DNA of 46,495 bases from UBA4722 sp044221135 (GTDB lineage Bacteria > Pseudomonadota > Gammaproteobacteria > DSM-16500), in the NCBI GenBank assembly GCA_044221135.1, contig JBGAPT010000012.1:1-46495 (forward strand), in the 5' to 3' direction. Both the position numbers and the translations under genes were made by a program. The notes under the pieces were generated by a model. That model ran no database searches. It was not told the DNA's origin and saw nothing but the letters and a program-made list of their open reading frames with translations. Below, in pieces: positions 35,017 through 44,243 of the stretch. Positions within the stretch are counted from its first letter, which is position 1. The number at the start of each line of letters is the position of its first letter.

Positions 35017-35304
35017 TCAATCTTTTTTTGTATCTTTCACTGCTTCTTTCAATGCCTTGCCTGCTTTGAAACCTACTCTCTTAGCTGCTTTGATTTTTAT
35101 TTTCTCACCTGTCTGAGGGTTACGCCCCTCACGTGCAGCAGTCTGTCTTACAACAAACGTACCAAAATTGACTAGCACTACTGGCTCATCCTTTTTTAAA
35201 GACGAAGCAATCGCTTCTAAAAATGCACCTAATGCCCGCTCTGCAGCGGCTTTAGTCACTTCTGCTTTCTCTGCAATCAGCTCAACAAGCTCTGCTCTAT
35301 TCAT
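35017..35304 (-). CDS. hupB: DNA-binding protein HU (beta type)
   Basis: HU bends and compacts chromosomal DNA as a dimer. The 95-residue protein carries the family signature GFKAGKALK at the end and GTFVVRQTAAREGRNPQTGEKIKI in the DNA-binding arms (Arg-Asn-Pro tip). The C-terminal tail, EAVKDTKKD, is slightly longer than the 90-residue E. coli form. It lies just downstream of lon in the usual order. A moderate hairpin (CTCTCC...GGAGAG) is seen between it and the tRNA genes. Confidence 0.97.
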   Translation of the reverse strand: MNRAELVELIAEKAEVTKAAAERALGAFLEAIASSLKKDEPVVLVNFGTFVVRQTAAREGRNPQTGEKIKIKAAKRVGFKAGKALKEAVKDTKKD

Positions 35305-35470
35305 ATGTGCTTACTCTCTAAAAAATCTATCCATAGTTAATGTCACTAACCTAACCCTTCAAGGCTATAACCCAAAAAAATTTATTTTACTCAGTCCATG
35401 TGAAGTGTGTTTATACCAATTGCAGGAAACTCGTGTCAAGCAATGGATGAAATATATTTATTTAAGGGCT

Positions 35471-37900
35471 CTAATGGGCTCGAACTCGCTCTCCTTTACG
35501 GATTTTTTTATTGTTACCCGCAACTATCGCTGCTTTTAATCGCTTGCTTTTGGCAGGTAGCCGTTCCGGATAGCCATTCAATGCATAAGTTAATACTTCA
35601 TCAATCCAACGGACTGGTTTGATATCCAGATCCTTTTTAATATTGTCTGGTATTTCTTTGAGATCTTTTACATTTTCTGCAGGAATAATCACATTCTTTA
35701 TTCCGCCACGATGCGCAGCCAATAGCTTCTCTTTAATGCCTCCCACCTCAAGCACTTCCCCTCGAAGAGTAATTTCACCTGTCATAGCATAATCAGCACA
35801 AACAGGCAGAAGAGTCAGCACAGAAACTAATGCTGTACACATACCAATACCTGCGCTAGGGCCATCTTTAGGTGTTGCGCCCTCGGGAACATGAACATGA
35901 ATATCATTTTTATCAAAGAAATTTCTAGAGACTCCCAAGAAAGGTGCGCGCGATCGAACCACAGTGAGTGCAGCCTGTATAGATTCTTGCATCACGGAAC
36001 CGAGTTGCCCTGTATTTGTAATCTTCCCCTTCCCTGGTACAGTCACTGCTTCAATATTAAGTAGCTCACCGCCCACTTCCGTCCATGCAAGCCCTTTCAC
36101 TTGACCTACTTGATCTTTTTCTTCAGCCATATCATGGCGGTAACGCCGCACACCCAGATAATTCTCTAAATCGGCCACTTTAATAATTTTCTTTTGCTGC
36201 TTTTTCTTTTTAGTATGATTTAATAAGACTTCTTTCACTACCTTACGGCAAATTTTAGATATCTCTCTTTCTAAATTACGCACACCTGCTTCACGTGTAT
36301 AGTGCTGCACAATATAACGAATAACATCCGCCGAAATTTGAATTTCTGATTCCTTTAAACCATTCGCCGTCATCTGCTTAGTGAGTAAATGACGTAAAGC
36401 AATATTCACTTTTTCATCTTCCGTATAGCCTGGAATACGGATAATTTCCATCCGATCACGTAGCGCTGGCGGAATGTCCAGTGTATTAGCCGTTGCTACA
36501 AACATCACATCAGAAAGATCATAATCCACTTCTAGATAATGATCATTAAACGCATGATTTTGCTCCGGGTCTAATACTTCCAATAATGCTGACGCTGGAT
36601 CACCACGGAAATCAGTAGACATTTTATCGATTTCATCCAATAAGAAAAATGGATTGCAAACATCTGTTTTGGAAATTTTTTGTAATATTTTACCAGGCAT
36701 TGCACCAATATACGTTCTTCTATGTCCGCGTATTTCTGCTTCATCGCGTATTCCACCTAAAGACATACGGATAAATTTTCTTCCTGTTGCATGTGCGATA
36801 GATTGCCCTAGTGACGTTTTACCTACGCCTGGAGGTCCCACTAAACATAATATAGGACCTTTTAATTTTTTCACGCGCTTTTGTACTGCAAGATATTCAA
36901 TAATTCTTTCTTTCACTTCTTTCAATCCGTAATGCTCCGCCTCCAGTATCGCTTCAGCTTCAGCGAGGCTCGCATCTAATTTTGAATGATTTTTCCATGG
37001 CAGCGCTAATATCCAATCCAAGTAATTACGTGAGACTGTCGCTTCCGCTGACATTGGTGACATCATTTTCAATTTGTGCAACTCAGCCATGCATTTGTCA
37101 CGCGCTTCATCTTTCATACCCGCGGTTTGAATTTTCTTTTCCATAATGTCAAATTCATTATGCACACCGTCAGTCTCGAGCTCTTTTTGAATAGCTTTCA
37201 TTTGTTCATTCAAATAATATTCGCGTTGTGTTTTTTCCATTTGACGTTTCACACGTCCTCGAATCTTTTTCTCAATTTGCAAGAGATCAATTTCAGATTC
37301 CATCACGCCTACCAATTTCTCAAGACGCTTGGCTAAATCCACAATTTCTAGTATTTTCTGTTTTTCATCTAGTTTTAGGAATAAATGAGCAGCTATAGTA
37401 TCTGCTAAACGTCCACCCTCTTCGATAGAGAGTACTGTTGCCATGATTTCTGTGGGAATTTTTCTATTTAATTTTACATATTGTTCAAACTGAGATTTTA
37501 AGGACCGTATCAAAATTTCAATATCACGTGATGCTGTATTTGTATCTTCAATCAATTCGACATCTGCTAGAAAATACGTTTCTTTACCAACAAAACGAGT
37601 AATTTTTGCCCGTTGTACTCCTTCAATTAACACCTTAACAGTACCATCCGGTAATTTTAAAAGCTGTAGTACAGTTGCAAGCATACCCACTTTATAAATA
37701 CCTTCTTCCGTAGGCTGATCCTCCGCTACACTTTTTTGTGTAACAACTAGAATTTGCTTATCTGCAGCCATCGCTATTTCAAGCGCTCTAATGGATCGCT
37801 CACGACCTACAAACAAAGGCATAACCATGTAGGGATATACGACTACATCTCGTAAAGGTAAAACAGGAACACCTAAGATGGCTTTATCTTTTTTACTCAT
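35471..37900 (-). CDS. lon: ATP-dependent protease Lon
   Basis: Lon degrades misfolded and regulatory proteins. The 809-residue enzyme has the LON substrate domain (VLPLRDVVVYPYMVMPLFVGRE), the AAA+ module with Walker A GPPGVGKTSLG (about residue 355) and Walker B FLLDEIDKM, and the protease domain. Its catalytic Ser is in KDGPSAGIGM and its Lys in GGIKEKLLAA. The start is taken at ATG 37900, where AAGGA is seven bases upstream; the ATG at 37906 touches that Shine-Dalgarno. It is 64 bases downstream of clpX. The basic C-terminal tail (KSKRLKAAIVAGNNKKIRKGERVRAH) is as in related bacteria. Confidence 0.98.
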   Translation of the reverse strand: MSKKDKAILGVPVLPLRDVVVYPYMVMPLFVGRERSIRALEIAMAADKQILVVTQKSVAEDQPTEEGIYKVGMLATVLQLLKLPDGTVKVLIEGVQRAKITRFVGKETYFLADVELIEDTNTASRDIEILIRSLKSQFEQYVKLNRKIPTEIMATVLSIEEGGRLADTIAAHLFLKLDEKQKILEIVDLAKRLEKLVGVMESEIDLLQIEKKIRGRVKRQMEKTQREYYLNEQMKAIQKELETDGVHNEFDIMEKKIQTAGMKDEARDKCMAELHKLKMMSPMSAEATVSRNYLDWILALPWKNHSKLDASLAEAEAILEAEHYGLKEVKERIIEYLAVQKRVKKLKGPILCLVGPPGVGKTSLGQSIAHATGRKFIRMSLGGIRDEAEIRGHRRTYIGAMPGKILQKISKTDVCNPFFLLDEIDKMSTDFRGDPASALLEVLDPEQNHAFNDHYLEVDYDLSDVMFVATANTLDIPPALRDRMEIIRIPGYTEDEKVNIALRHLLTKQMTANGLKESEIQISADVIRYIVQHYTREAGVRNLEREISKICRKVVKEVLLNHTKKKKQQKKIIKVADLENYLGVRRYRHDMAEEKDQVGQVKGLAWTEVGGELLNIEAVTVPGKGKITNTGQLGSVMQESIQAALTVVRSRAPFLGVSRNFFDKNDIHVHVPEGATPKDGPSAGIGMCTALVSVLTLLPVCADYAMTGEITLRGEVLEVGGIKEKLLAAHRGGIKNVIIPAENVKDLKEIPDNIKKDLDIKPVRWIDEVLTYALNGYPERLPAKSKRLKAAIVAGNNKKIRKGERVRAH

Positions 37901-37964
37901 AGTCATTTCCTTAAATAGCGTCTAGACAATAGGGTCTGTTGACAATTCTACTATTATACACTCA

Positions 37965-39227
37965 TCATTCAGCCGCAGCGCAGACTTGCTCACTATTTTC
38001 ATACAGTATCATCGGTTTCGATTCGCCGGTAATCGTTGTTTCATCCACAATGACTTTAGTAACGTTCGTTAATGAAGGAAGTTCATACATAATATCCAGT
38101 AGTACTTTTTCCAAAATAGATCGTAAGCCTCGCGCACCCGTTTTCTTTTCTACACAACGCACCGCAATCGTTTCCAATGCTGCTTCACGAAACTCTAGCA
38201 CGGCCCCTTCCATCTCGAAAAGCTTACGGTATTGTTTAACTAACGCATTTTTGGGTAGCGTTAAAATACTAACCAGCGCCTCTTTATCGAGCTCTTCTAA
38301 TGTAGCCACGACGGGTAATCGCCCAATGAGCTCTGGGATTAAGCCATACCTAATCAAATCAGCAGGCTCTACCTCACGTAAGAGTTGATCTATGGACTTA
38401 CTATCTACTTTACTATGAATTTCTGCAGAAAAACCAATGCCTGATTTCTCTGAACGTTCACGGATCGTTTTTTCTAACCCAGCAAAAGCGCCGCCGCAAA
38501 TAAATAATACATTTTTAGTATCCACTTGAATAAATTCTTGTTGTGGATGCTTACGCCCGCCTTGTGGAGGAATGGATGCAATGGTCCCTTCAATGAGTTT
38601 AAGCAATGCTTGTTGCACACCTTCCCCAGAAACATCGCGAGTGATGGAGGGATTTTCAGATTTGCGTGAAATTTTGTCTATCTCATCAATATAAACAATA
38701 CCCGTTTGAGCTTTAGCCACATCATAGTTACATTTTTGAAGTAATTTTTGAATAATATTTTCTACATCTTCACCTACGTAACCTGCTTCAGTCAATGTAG
38801 TCGCATCTGCCATCACAAAAGGAACATCCAACAACCTGGCTAATGTTTCAGCCAGCAACGTTTTACCACTTCCGGTTGGACCGATAAGCAGAATATTACT
38901 TTTACTCAACTCTACATCGTCTTTTGATTTATTCCGTAAGCGCTTGTAATGATTATAAACGGCAACAGATAAGGTTTTTTTTGCATGTGTCTGACCTATT
39001 ACATACTCATCCAGTATTTTACAAATCTCAACAGGAGTGGGTAATTTAGGCATGATCTCTGAAGGCGCTTTACTTTCATTTACTCCCTCATTAATCATTT
39101 CAGTACACAATGAAACACATTCATCACAGACATAAACAGAAGGGCCCGCAATCAGCTTGCGAACTTCGCGTTGATTTTTTCCGCAAAATGAACAATGCAG
39201 CACCTTATTATCCCCCTTCATGCCCAT
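37965..39227 (-). CDS. clpX: ClpX unfoldase subunit of ClpXP
   Basis: ClpX unfolds substrates and feeds them to ClpP. The 420-residue protein has the N-terminal zinc-binding domain with Cys12, Cys15, Cys34 and Cys37, Walker A GPTGSGKTLLA, Walker B IVYIDEIDKI, the pore-loop region following AGYVGEDVE and the ClpP-contact loop IGF (EKSGIGFSAE). GAGG lies at suitable distance from the first ATG. clpP lies 54 bases upstream in the same direction; lon follows. Confidence 0.98.
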   Translation of the reverse strand: MGMKGDNKVLHCSFCGKNQREVRKLIAGPSVYVCDECVSLCTEMINEGVNESKAPSEIMPKLPTPVEICKILDEYVIGQTHAKKTLSVAVYNHYKRLRNKSKDDVELSKSNILLIGPTGSGKTLLAETLARLLDVPFVMADATTLTEAGYVGEDVENIIQKLLQKCNYDVAKAQTGIVYIDEIDKISRKSENPSITRDVSGEGVQQALLKLIEGTIASIPPQGGRKHPQQEFIQVDTKNVLFICGGAFAGLEKTIRERSEKSGIGFSAEIHSKVDSKSIDQLLREVEPADLIRYGLIPELIGRLPVVATLEELDKEALVSILTLPKNALVKQYRKLFEMEGAVLEFREAALETIAVRCVEKKTGARGLRSILEKVLLDIMYELPSLTNVTKVIVDETTITGESKPMILYENSEQVCAAAE

Positions 39228-39281
39228 GATATAAAACCTCGCTCACTTCATTATAGGTATATGATATCAATTTATGAAAAA

Positions 39282-39920
39282 TCAAGTATCTTTCTTTTTC
39301 TCATGTTTCCGATGCTCAACTATTTTATCAACAAGGCCATAGCTAAGCGCTTTTTCTGCACTCATGAAATGATCTCTGTCAGTGTCTTTTGCAATGACTG
39401 CTTCAGGTTGACCCGTGTGCTTTGCCAAAATCTGATTGAGACGTGTCCGGATCTTCAACGTTTCTTCAGCATGAATGGCAATATCAGATGCTTGTCCTTG
39501 CACCCCGCCATGCGGCTGATGGATCATGACACGCGCATTGGGTAAACAAAAACGCTTTTCTGCTGCGCCACCCGCCAGCAATAACGCACCCATACTGGCC
39601 GCCTGGCCCATACACATTGTGCTGACCTGCGGCTTAATAAATTGCATGGTATCGTAAATAGCAAGCCCGGCTGTCACTACACCACCTGGTGAATTAATAT
39701 AGACAGAAATATCTTTATCTGGATTTTCAGATTCTAGAAATAACAACTGAGCCACAACAAGATTTGCAATATAATCATCAATTGGGCCCACGATAAAGAT
39801 AATGCGATCTTTTAATAATCTTGAAAAAATATCAAATGAACGCTCTCCTCTTGCTGTTTGTTCAACAACAATGGGTACAAGATTTGAGTTCATAATAGTA
39901 CTGGTTTTGTTCTGCGACAT
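39282..39920 (-). CDS. clpP: ClpP serine protease subunit
   Basis: ClpP is the barrel-shaped peptidase of ClpXP. In the 212-residue sequence the catalytic triad is Ser109 (MGQAASMGA), His134 (VMIHQPHGG) and Asp183 (DTDRD). The processing region is at the N-terminus. The tail HRKHEKKKDT is lysine-rich. It lies 29 bases downstream of tig and upstream of clpX; the trio is likely one operon. AGGGAAG precedes the start. Confidence 0.98.
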   Translation of the reverse strand: MSQNKTSTIMNSNLVPIVVEQTARGERSFDIFSRLLKDRIIFIVGPIDDYIANLVVAQLLFLESENPDKDISVYINSPGGVVTAGLAIYDTMQFIKPQVSTMCMGQAASMGALLLAGGAAEKRFCLPNARVMIHQPHGGVQGQASDIAIHAEETLKIRTRLNQILAKHTGQPEAVIAKDTDRDHFMSAEKALSYGLVDKIVEHRKHEKKKDT

Positions 39921-39949
39921 TGTCTTTACTTCCCTATTAGATAAATAGA

Positions 39950-41242
39950 TTAACCCGTTATTAGCTCATTATAACTTAACATTTTATCCGTAAGCTGCAC
40001 ATTCTCTAATAATTTCTCTATGAGTTGCTCTTCAAGCACTTGCATTTCAATTTCAGACATCGCCTGTTTGTTCTTTCCATACCACGCCACCACTTCAGCT
40101 GGATTTTCATAAATAGAAGATAAGTGTGCAATATGAGCATCCACTCGCTCTTTATTCACGACAATATGATGCTGTTTAATTAAATGAGCAACCAACAGCC
40201 CAAGTGATACATTACGCTTGGCTGGCTCATTAAACGCTGCCATTTCTGCAGCCGAGTGGCCATGCTCTTTGCCTGCATGATGCGGATGCATTTCATCATG
40301 AATGCGTTTGCCTTCGCGTTCAATTAATGCCTTAGGAATTTCTATTGGGTTTTGCTCTAATAATTTATCAAAAATTTGGCCCTTCAGTTTTGCCTTGATG
40401 ATACGGTCCAGCTCCCGCTCAAGATTTTTACGAATTTCTGTATTTAAATCTTCTAGCTTGCCACTTTTGACACCCAGCTTTTTAATAGCCGCTTCATCTA
40501 TTTCTGCAAGATGAGGTTCTGATACTTTATGCACAGTCACTGCAAATTCAGCTGCTTTGCCAGCAAATTCTTTTGAGTGATAATTTTCTGGGAATGTGAT
40601 CTGCAATACTTTTTCTGCTCCTGCGCTTAAACCCAGCAACCCCTCTTCAAATCCAGGAATCATTGACTTGCTGCCGATGATGATAGGATAGTCATGCGCT
40701 TCACCGCCGCCAAACGCTTTCCCATCAATACTGCCACGAAAATCAAGAACAAGCTGATCTTTGTCTGCAGCAGCACGATCTACTTTTTGCCATATTATGT
40801 CTCGTTGACGTAAACGATTTAAAGCATTTTCAACATCCGCATCCGTAATCACGGCTATCTGTTTTTCAAGCGCTTCTAACTTAAAGTTGACTGAATCAAC
40901 TGTAGGAAATATTTCAAAAGTCGCTACAAATTCTAATGGCTGGCCTGGAAGAATATTTTTAGGCTCAACAACAGGAACACCCGCTGGATTTAGTTTTTCT
41001 TGATTCATAGCCGTATAAAGGGAAGCCTGTATGACCTCACTCAATGCTTCTTGCCGCGCGGAGTCACTGTATCGCTGCTTAATATAGTCTAAAGGCGTCT
41101 TTCCTGGGCGATATCCATTGGCTTTTACTGTTTTAGCGAGCTTCGCAATACGCTTATCGTATGCATCTTCCAATGTCATCGCAGGAACAGTGATAGTCAT
41201 ACGACGTTCTAATTTAGTTGTTGCTTCAACGGATACTTGCAT
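39950..41242 (-). CDS. tig: Trigger factor chaperone
   Basis: Trigger factor binds the ribosome exit and shields nascent chains. The 430-residue protein has the ribosome-binding signature GYRPGKTPLDYIKQRY (about residues 42-57), an FKBP-type isomerase domain (DQLVLDFRGSIDGKAF ... MIPGFEEGLLGLSAGAEK, about 150-240) and the C-terminal chaperone arms. A His-rich insert, HDEMHPHHAGKEHGHS, is notable in the C-terminal arm. GAGGATTTT precedes the ATG. It is the first gene of tig-clpP-clpX-lon. Confidence 0.97.
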   Translation of the reverse strand: MQVSVEATTKLERRMTITVPAMTLEDAYDKRIAKLAKTVKANGYRPGKTPLDYIKQRYSDSARQEALSEVIQASLYTAMNQEKLNPAGVPVVEPKNILPGQPLEFVATFEIFPTVDSVNFKLEALEKQIAVITDADVENALNRLRQRDIIWQKVDRAAADKDQLVLDFRGSIDGKAFGGGEAHDYPIIIGSKSMIPGFEEGLLGLSAGAEKVLQITFPENYHSKEFAGKAAEFAVTVHKVSEPHLAEIDEAAIKKLGVKSGKLEDLNTEIRKNLERELDRIIKAKLKGQIFDKLLEQNPIEIPKALIEREGKRIHDEMHPHHAGKEHGHSAAEMAAFNEPAKRNVSLGLLVAHLIKQHHIVVNKERVDAHIAHLSSIYENPAEVVAWYGKNKQAMSEIEMQVLEEQLIEKLLENVQLTDKMLSYNELITG

Positions 41243-41352
41243 AAAATCCTCAATGAAAAATAAATTTTATAAATAAAAACAAGCAGTTATTAATTAAACA
41301 GATTGTGTTGGCGAAGTATTATACCTCAGTTTTGCTTAACACTATAGAAATT

Positions 41353-41437
41353 TGGTGCGAAAGGAGAGACTCGAACTCTCACGGGTTACCCCACTGGAAC
41401 CTAAATCCAGCGCGTCTACCAGTTCCGCCACATTCGC
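41353..41437 (-). tRNA. tRNA-Leu (TAG)
   Basis: An 85-base cloverleaf with long variable arm. It begins GCGAATGTGGCGGAA, has anticodon TAG in loop TTTAGGT, T loop GTTCGAGTC and encoded CCA. It lies immediately upstream of tig, as in many gammaproteobacteria. Confidence 0.97.
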
Positions 41438-41446
41438 AATACAAAT

Positions 41447-41467
41447 AAAAAAAAGCGGGGTCGCTTT
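41447..41467 (-). terminator. Rho-independent terminator upstream of tRNA-Leu
   Basis: On the minus strand AAAGCG-ACCC-CGCTTT forms a six-pair stem followed by a run of T (the A run at 41447-41454). The nearest gene whose transcript would reach it is the outer-membrane protein ending at 41727, 260 bases away, so it may end that message or an unannotated small RNA. Confidence 0.65.
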
Positions 41468-41617
41468 GTGATGAAGCCCACGACTTATTTGAGTTAAGTG
41501 TTATATACAAACACTACTTGAGAATCAAGCATAATAATTCAGCAAAATTTATTACTCCAAATCGTGCCTCTCTTTTCTCATCATTTATTAATAAGCAGAG
41601 AAAAGACGGGCATGGGC

Positions 41618-41631
41618 ACGCGCGCGGGCAC
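41618..41631 (-). repeat. GC-rich short repeat, inverted copy
   Basis: The complement reads GTGCCCGCGCGCGT, identical to 20994-21007, and continues GCCCATGCCCGTCTTTT. The surrounding 41438-41726 gap has no convincing gene. Confidence 0.6.
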
Positions 41632-41726
41632 GACAAGATAATAGTGACTCGGAATTTTAAAGTTGGTAATGAGTTGCATGGGCAAATAAATAACCCATGC
41701 AATGATTCACTGAGGAGATATTGAAA

Positions 41727-42266
41727 TTAAAAATGGTAAGTCACACCAAGACTCAATAACCCTGCTCCAACAATGCCTAACACTAATCCTTGATATTGAG
41801 TAGTAATATCAATATTTTTGTTCACAGCATAGCTGAAACCCACACCCGTATAGGGAACTAGCACTCCATTCCCACCCGAAAATGGAAAACCTAACCCTAG
41901 TTTTCCAATAAAGCTAAAACGATCGTTCATTGGCACATTAAAACGAGTCGTTGCATAAGGAACATTTAAATGACTGTTGGTGTGATTATTGAGCGTCGCT
42001 TTAGCATAATTTTGCATAAATCCAGCTTCTAAACCGAAAGTAGGTGTAATGAAATGACCTAGCGCTGCACTCCAGCCCATGCCTTTAATACCTGCACTGG
42101 AACCACTTCCATGTGAAGAAACAAGACCCCAATAATAAAGATTAGTGCCCGCATTAATTTCTGCATAATTGCCAATGTGCTGATTTAAAGCCATTTCATC
42201 AGCAAAAACAGGTAAAGCAATGATAGGTGTTAACGCGACAAAAAAAGAACTGATTATTTTTTTCAT
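41727..42266 (-). CDS. Outer-membrane beta-barrel protein
   Basis: The 179-residue protein has a signal peptide (MKKIISSFFVALTPIIALPVFA). Amphipathic strands follow: NYAEINAGTNLYYWG, GMGWSAALGHFITPTFGLEAGFM, RFSFIGKLGLGFPF, VPYTGVGFSYAVN, IDITTQYQGL, ending with GLLSLGVTYHF. The terminal Phe is the classical signal for the BAM assembly machine. It resembles small OmpA/OmpW-type barrels and the protein at 10931-11518 in design. GAGG precedes the start. Function unknown. Confidence 0.82.
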   Translation of the reverse strand: MKKIISSFFVALTPIIALPVFADEMALNQHIGNYAEINAGTNLYYWGLVSSHGSGSSAGIKGMGWSAALGHFITPTFGLEAGFMQNYAKATLNNHTNSHLNVPYATTRFNVPMNDRFSFIGKLGLGFPFSGGNGVLVPYTGVGFSYAVNKNIDITTQYQGLVLGIVGAGLLSLGVTYHF

Positions 42267-42431
42267 AATTATATCCTCATTATGTATAACAATGTGGATT
42301 GTATAGAGTACCTATCTATAAAACAAGTTGGATATAAATAGAAAGAAATTCATTTACATTCTAAGTCATTTAGCCCATCAAGCTGTCACAATCATGCGTG
42401 CCCGTCTTTTTAATCTGGATATGACAAATGC

Positions 42432-42707
42432 TTAATCAAATAAATCTGAATGTGTTCCCGTGCGCACGAAAATAACCGCCTTTTCTTTAGGGGGTAGTTT
42501 GTAAATCAATAACCAGTCTGGTTCGACATGTAGCTCGCGGTGTCCTTGCCAATTACTCAACAACGGATGGTCTTTATAACGTGGGTTCAAGGGTTTTTCA
42601 TGCTCAATATCTTTCATGACTTCCTGTAAGGAGGCCATGTTTTTATTCCTTCGTTTAGCGAGCTTCAAATCGCACTTAAACTTAGTTGTGTACTCGACTT
42701 GAAGCAT
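42432..42707 (-). CDS. yafQ: YafQ-family mRNA interferase toxin
   Basis: The 91-residue RelE-fold toxin cleaves mRNA on the ribosome. The family pattern is clear: YTTKFKCDLKLAKRRN, NPRYKDHPLLSNWQGHRELHVEPDWLLIYK and a closing VRTGTHSDLFD. The expected YafQ catalytic residues, the His pair near HPLLSNWQGHRELH, the Asp of PDWLLIY and the late His (GTHSDLF), are all present. It begins two bases after the dinJ stop, indicating translational coupling. Confidence 0.93.
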   Translation of the reverse strand: MLQVEYTTKFKCDLKLAKRRNKNMASLQEVMKDIEHEKPLNPRYKDHPLLSNWQGHRELHVEPDWLLIYKLPPKEKAVIFVRTGTHSDLFD

Positions 42708-42709
42708 GT

Positions 42710-42964
42710 TTAATCCAAATCTTTAAATAGCTCATTCACGTTTTTTGCTTTGTGCGTTTTTCTTTTATCCGCATCTTTCATTGCCCTAAGCGTTGCCTTA
42801 TTCGGAACTTTTACCGCAAACGGCAATCCTTTCTGCAAGCAAACTTGCATATAAAATAAACGAACGGCTTCGGCAGAAGTCAAGCCTACTTTATGCAGAA
42901 TTGCCTCAGCTTGTGATTTAAGCTTGGGTTCAATACGGGTATTAATAGTCGCTGCTTTTTGCAT
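42710..42964 (-). CDS. dinJ: DinJ/RelB-family antitoxin
   Basis: The 84-residue antitoxin has an N-terminal ribbon-helix-helix (ATINTRIEPKLKSQAEAILHKVGLTSAEAVRLFYMQV) that binds its own promoter, and a C-terminal region (residues 50-84) that wraps YafQ. GAGGTG lies at good distance before the ATG. The pair appears intact and is next to no mobile element. Confidence 0.93.
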   Translation of the reverse strand: MQKAATINTRIEPKLKSQAEAILHKVGLTSAEAVRLFYMQVCLQKGLPFAVKVPNKATLRAMKDADKRKTHKAKNVNELFKDLD

Positions 42965-42977
42965 GGGAAATCACCTC

Positions 42978-42989
42978 ATACATATGTAT
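42978..42989. promoter_or_regulatory. Palindrome upstream of dinJ, likely autoregulatory site
   Basis: ATACATATGTAT is a perfect 12-base palindrome, 14 bases before the dinJ ATG and touching the Shine-Dalgarno. DinJ-YafQ complexes repress at palindromes in this position. A short AT-rich palindrome can arise by chance. The rest of 42990-43245 shows no gene. Confidence 0.45.
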
Positions 42990-43245
42990 AACACACGTTA
43001 CACATTTTTTCAATGACTAAGATATATTTTAATCGCTAGCTAGCAACTGGTAATGCAGGTGGAAAGCATTGACCCAAGAACTGACAATGCCAAAAGCCCC
43101 TGTTATGGTAACTGACCGCGTAATTTAATTAAACGCGAAAGAGCTCAAAAAAACTTACACGTAAATAATAAATGATTTTTCCATCTAGAATTTTGAATAA
43201 ACCTCATGTAAAAAAACCTTGTTGTTCACAATTAGTAAATATGAA

Positions 43246-43476
43246 CTAAACTAAGTGATCATTAATCCAATGCATAGCTTTTCTAATTATCGCAGACTCA
43301 GCTTCATCAAACGTTTGATAATTAGCGTCTAGTGCGATCATTGGTTCTTCTGTAAATGAACCATGATGAATTGTGATTACCGCATCTCCACCAAATATTT
43401 TATTTTCACCATATACGGAATATGTAAATTTAATTTTTCGATAAACCTTTACACCAACTTTTCGCTGACCTGTCAT
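43246..43476 (-). CDS. Small hypothetical protein
   Basis: The 76-residue soluble protein begins MTGQRKVGVKVYRKIKFTYSVYGENKIFGGDAVITIHHG and ends FDEAESAIIRKAMHWINDHLV, which predicts strands followed by one amphipathic helix. I use the ATG at 43476, seven bases after GAGG; the ATG two codons earlier is too close. It lies 19 bases after the stop of the membrane protein upstream, so the two may form an operon. Family unknown. Confidence 0.6.
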   Translation of the reverse strand: MTGQRKVGVKVYRKIKFTYSVYGENKIFGGDAVITIHHGSFTEEPMIALDANYQTFDEAESAIIRKAMHWINDHLV

Positions 43477-43495
43477 CACCATACCTCAAATCTGT

Positions 43496-43999
43496 CTATT
43501 GCTTTTTTTGTTTTGTATATTGCTTTGAGTAGTCACTTAATTCTTGCTTAAATTGCTGTAAATTATACTTTACGCTCTCAAGATTTTGCTTTTGATTGAT
43601 TAACTGACCGGATTGCAGTTTCAAATTCGTAATAATTCCATTGATATCTGTAACAATTTTTGTCTCGGGTATGGACGCCCGTAACTGTGTTGAACCTGAA
43701 TTTTTTATCTCCGTCAATTTTAAATCATTAAGCAATTTCTCAAGCCCCTCTGAATACGTTTGAAGCTGAGCCTGTTGTTGATCCAAAAACGCATAAGCGC
43801 TTTGAACTCGAATTTGCATATCTTCAATTTTTGCAGTTATTTTACCAACAGAACTATCAATCGATACTTCGGTGGCATGCCAAGCAACCCATGCATAACC
43901 ACATGCAAGAATGGCTACTGAAGAGATCAATGCAGCCGTAGGAATAACTAGCCACCACAACATTCCATTTGTTAACTTATTGATCGATGACTCCATCAT
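43496..43999 (-). CDS. Membrane-anchored coiled-coil protein
   Basis: The 167-residue protein has one membrane helix (about residues 15-40: LWWLVIPTAALISSVAILACGYAWVAW) and then a long helical, Gln/Lys/Leu-rich region with heptad character to the end (IEDMQIRVQSAYAFLDQQQAQLQTYSEGLEKLL ... KYNLQQFKQELSDYSKQY). This suits an inner-membrane protein with a periplasmic coiled coil. Function unknown. GAGGGG lies just before the start. Confidence 0.65.
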   Translation of the reverse strand: MMESSINKLTNGMLWWLVIPTAALISSVAILACGYAWVAWHATEVSIDSSVGKITAKIEDMQIRVQSAYAFLDQQQAQLQTYSEGLEKLLNDLKLTEIKNSGSTQLRASIPETKIVTDINGIITNLKLQSGQLINQKQNLESVKYNLQQFKQELSDYSKQYTKQKKQ

Positions 44000-44167
44000 A
44001 ATAGCCCCTCAGTTAATTTCCACCTCATTGGTATACTTTATCTTATCTGGTGCCCAAGCACACTCGATTACCTTCACCAACCTTCGACACAGATTCGACA
44101 CAGACAATTTTTCAGAGGGATTTTCGCAACAGCGAAAGTGTAAAATAGATTTTGTTTATCAATAAGA

Positions 44168-44240
44168 TGGGCCGTGTTGGGATCGAACCAACGACCTATT
44201 GATTAAGAGTCAACTGCTCTACCAACTGAGCTAACGGCCC
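44168..44240 (-). tRNA. tRNA-Lys (CTT)
   Basis: Cloverleaf beginning GGGCCGTTAGCTCAG, with anticodon CTT in loop CTCTTAA and T loop GGTTCGATC. CCA is not encoded (TCT follows the discriminator). It is the last gene of the Pro-Arg-His-Lys series. Confidence 0.95.
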
Positions 44241-44243
44241 CAA

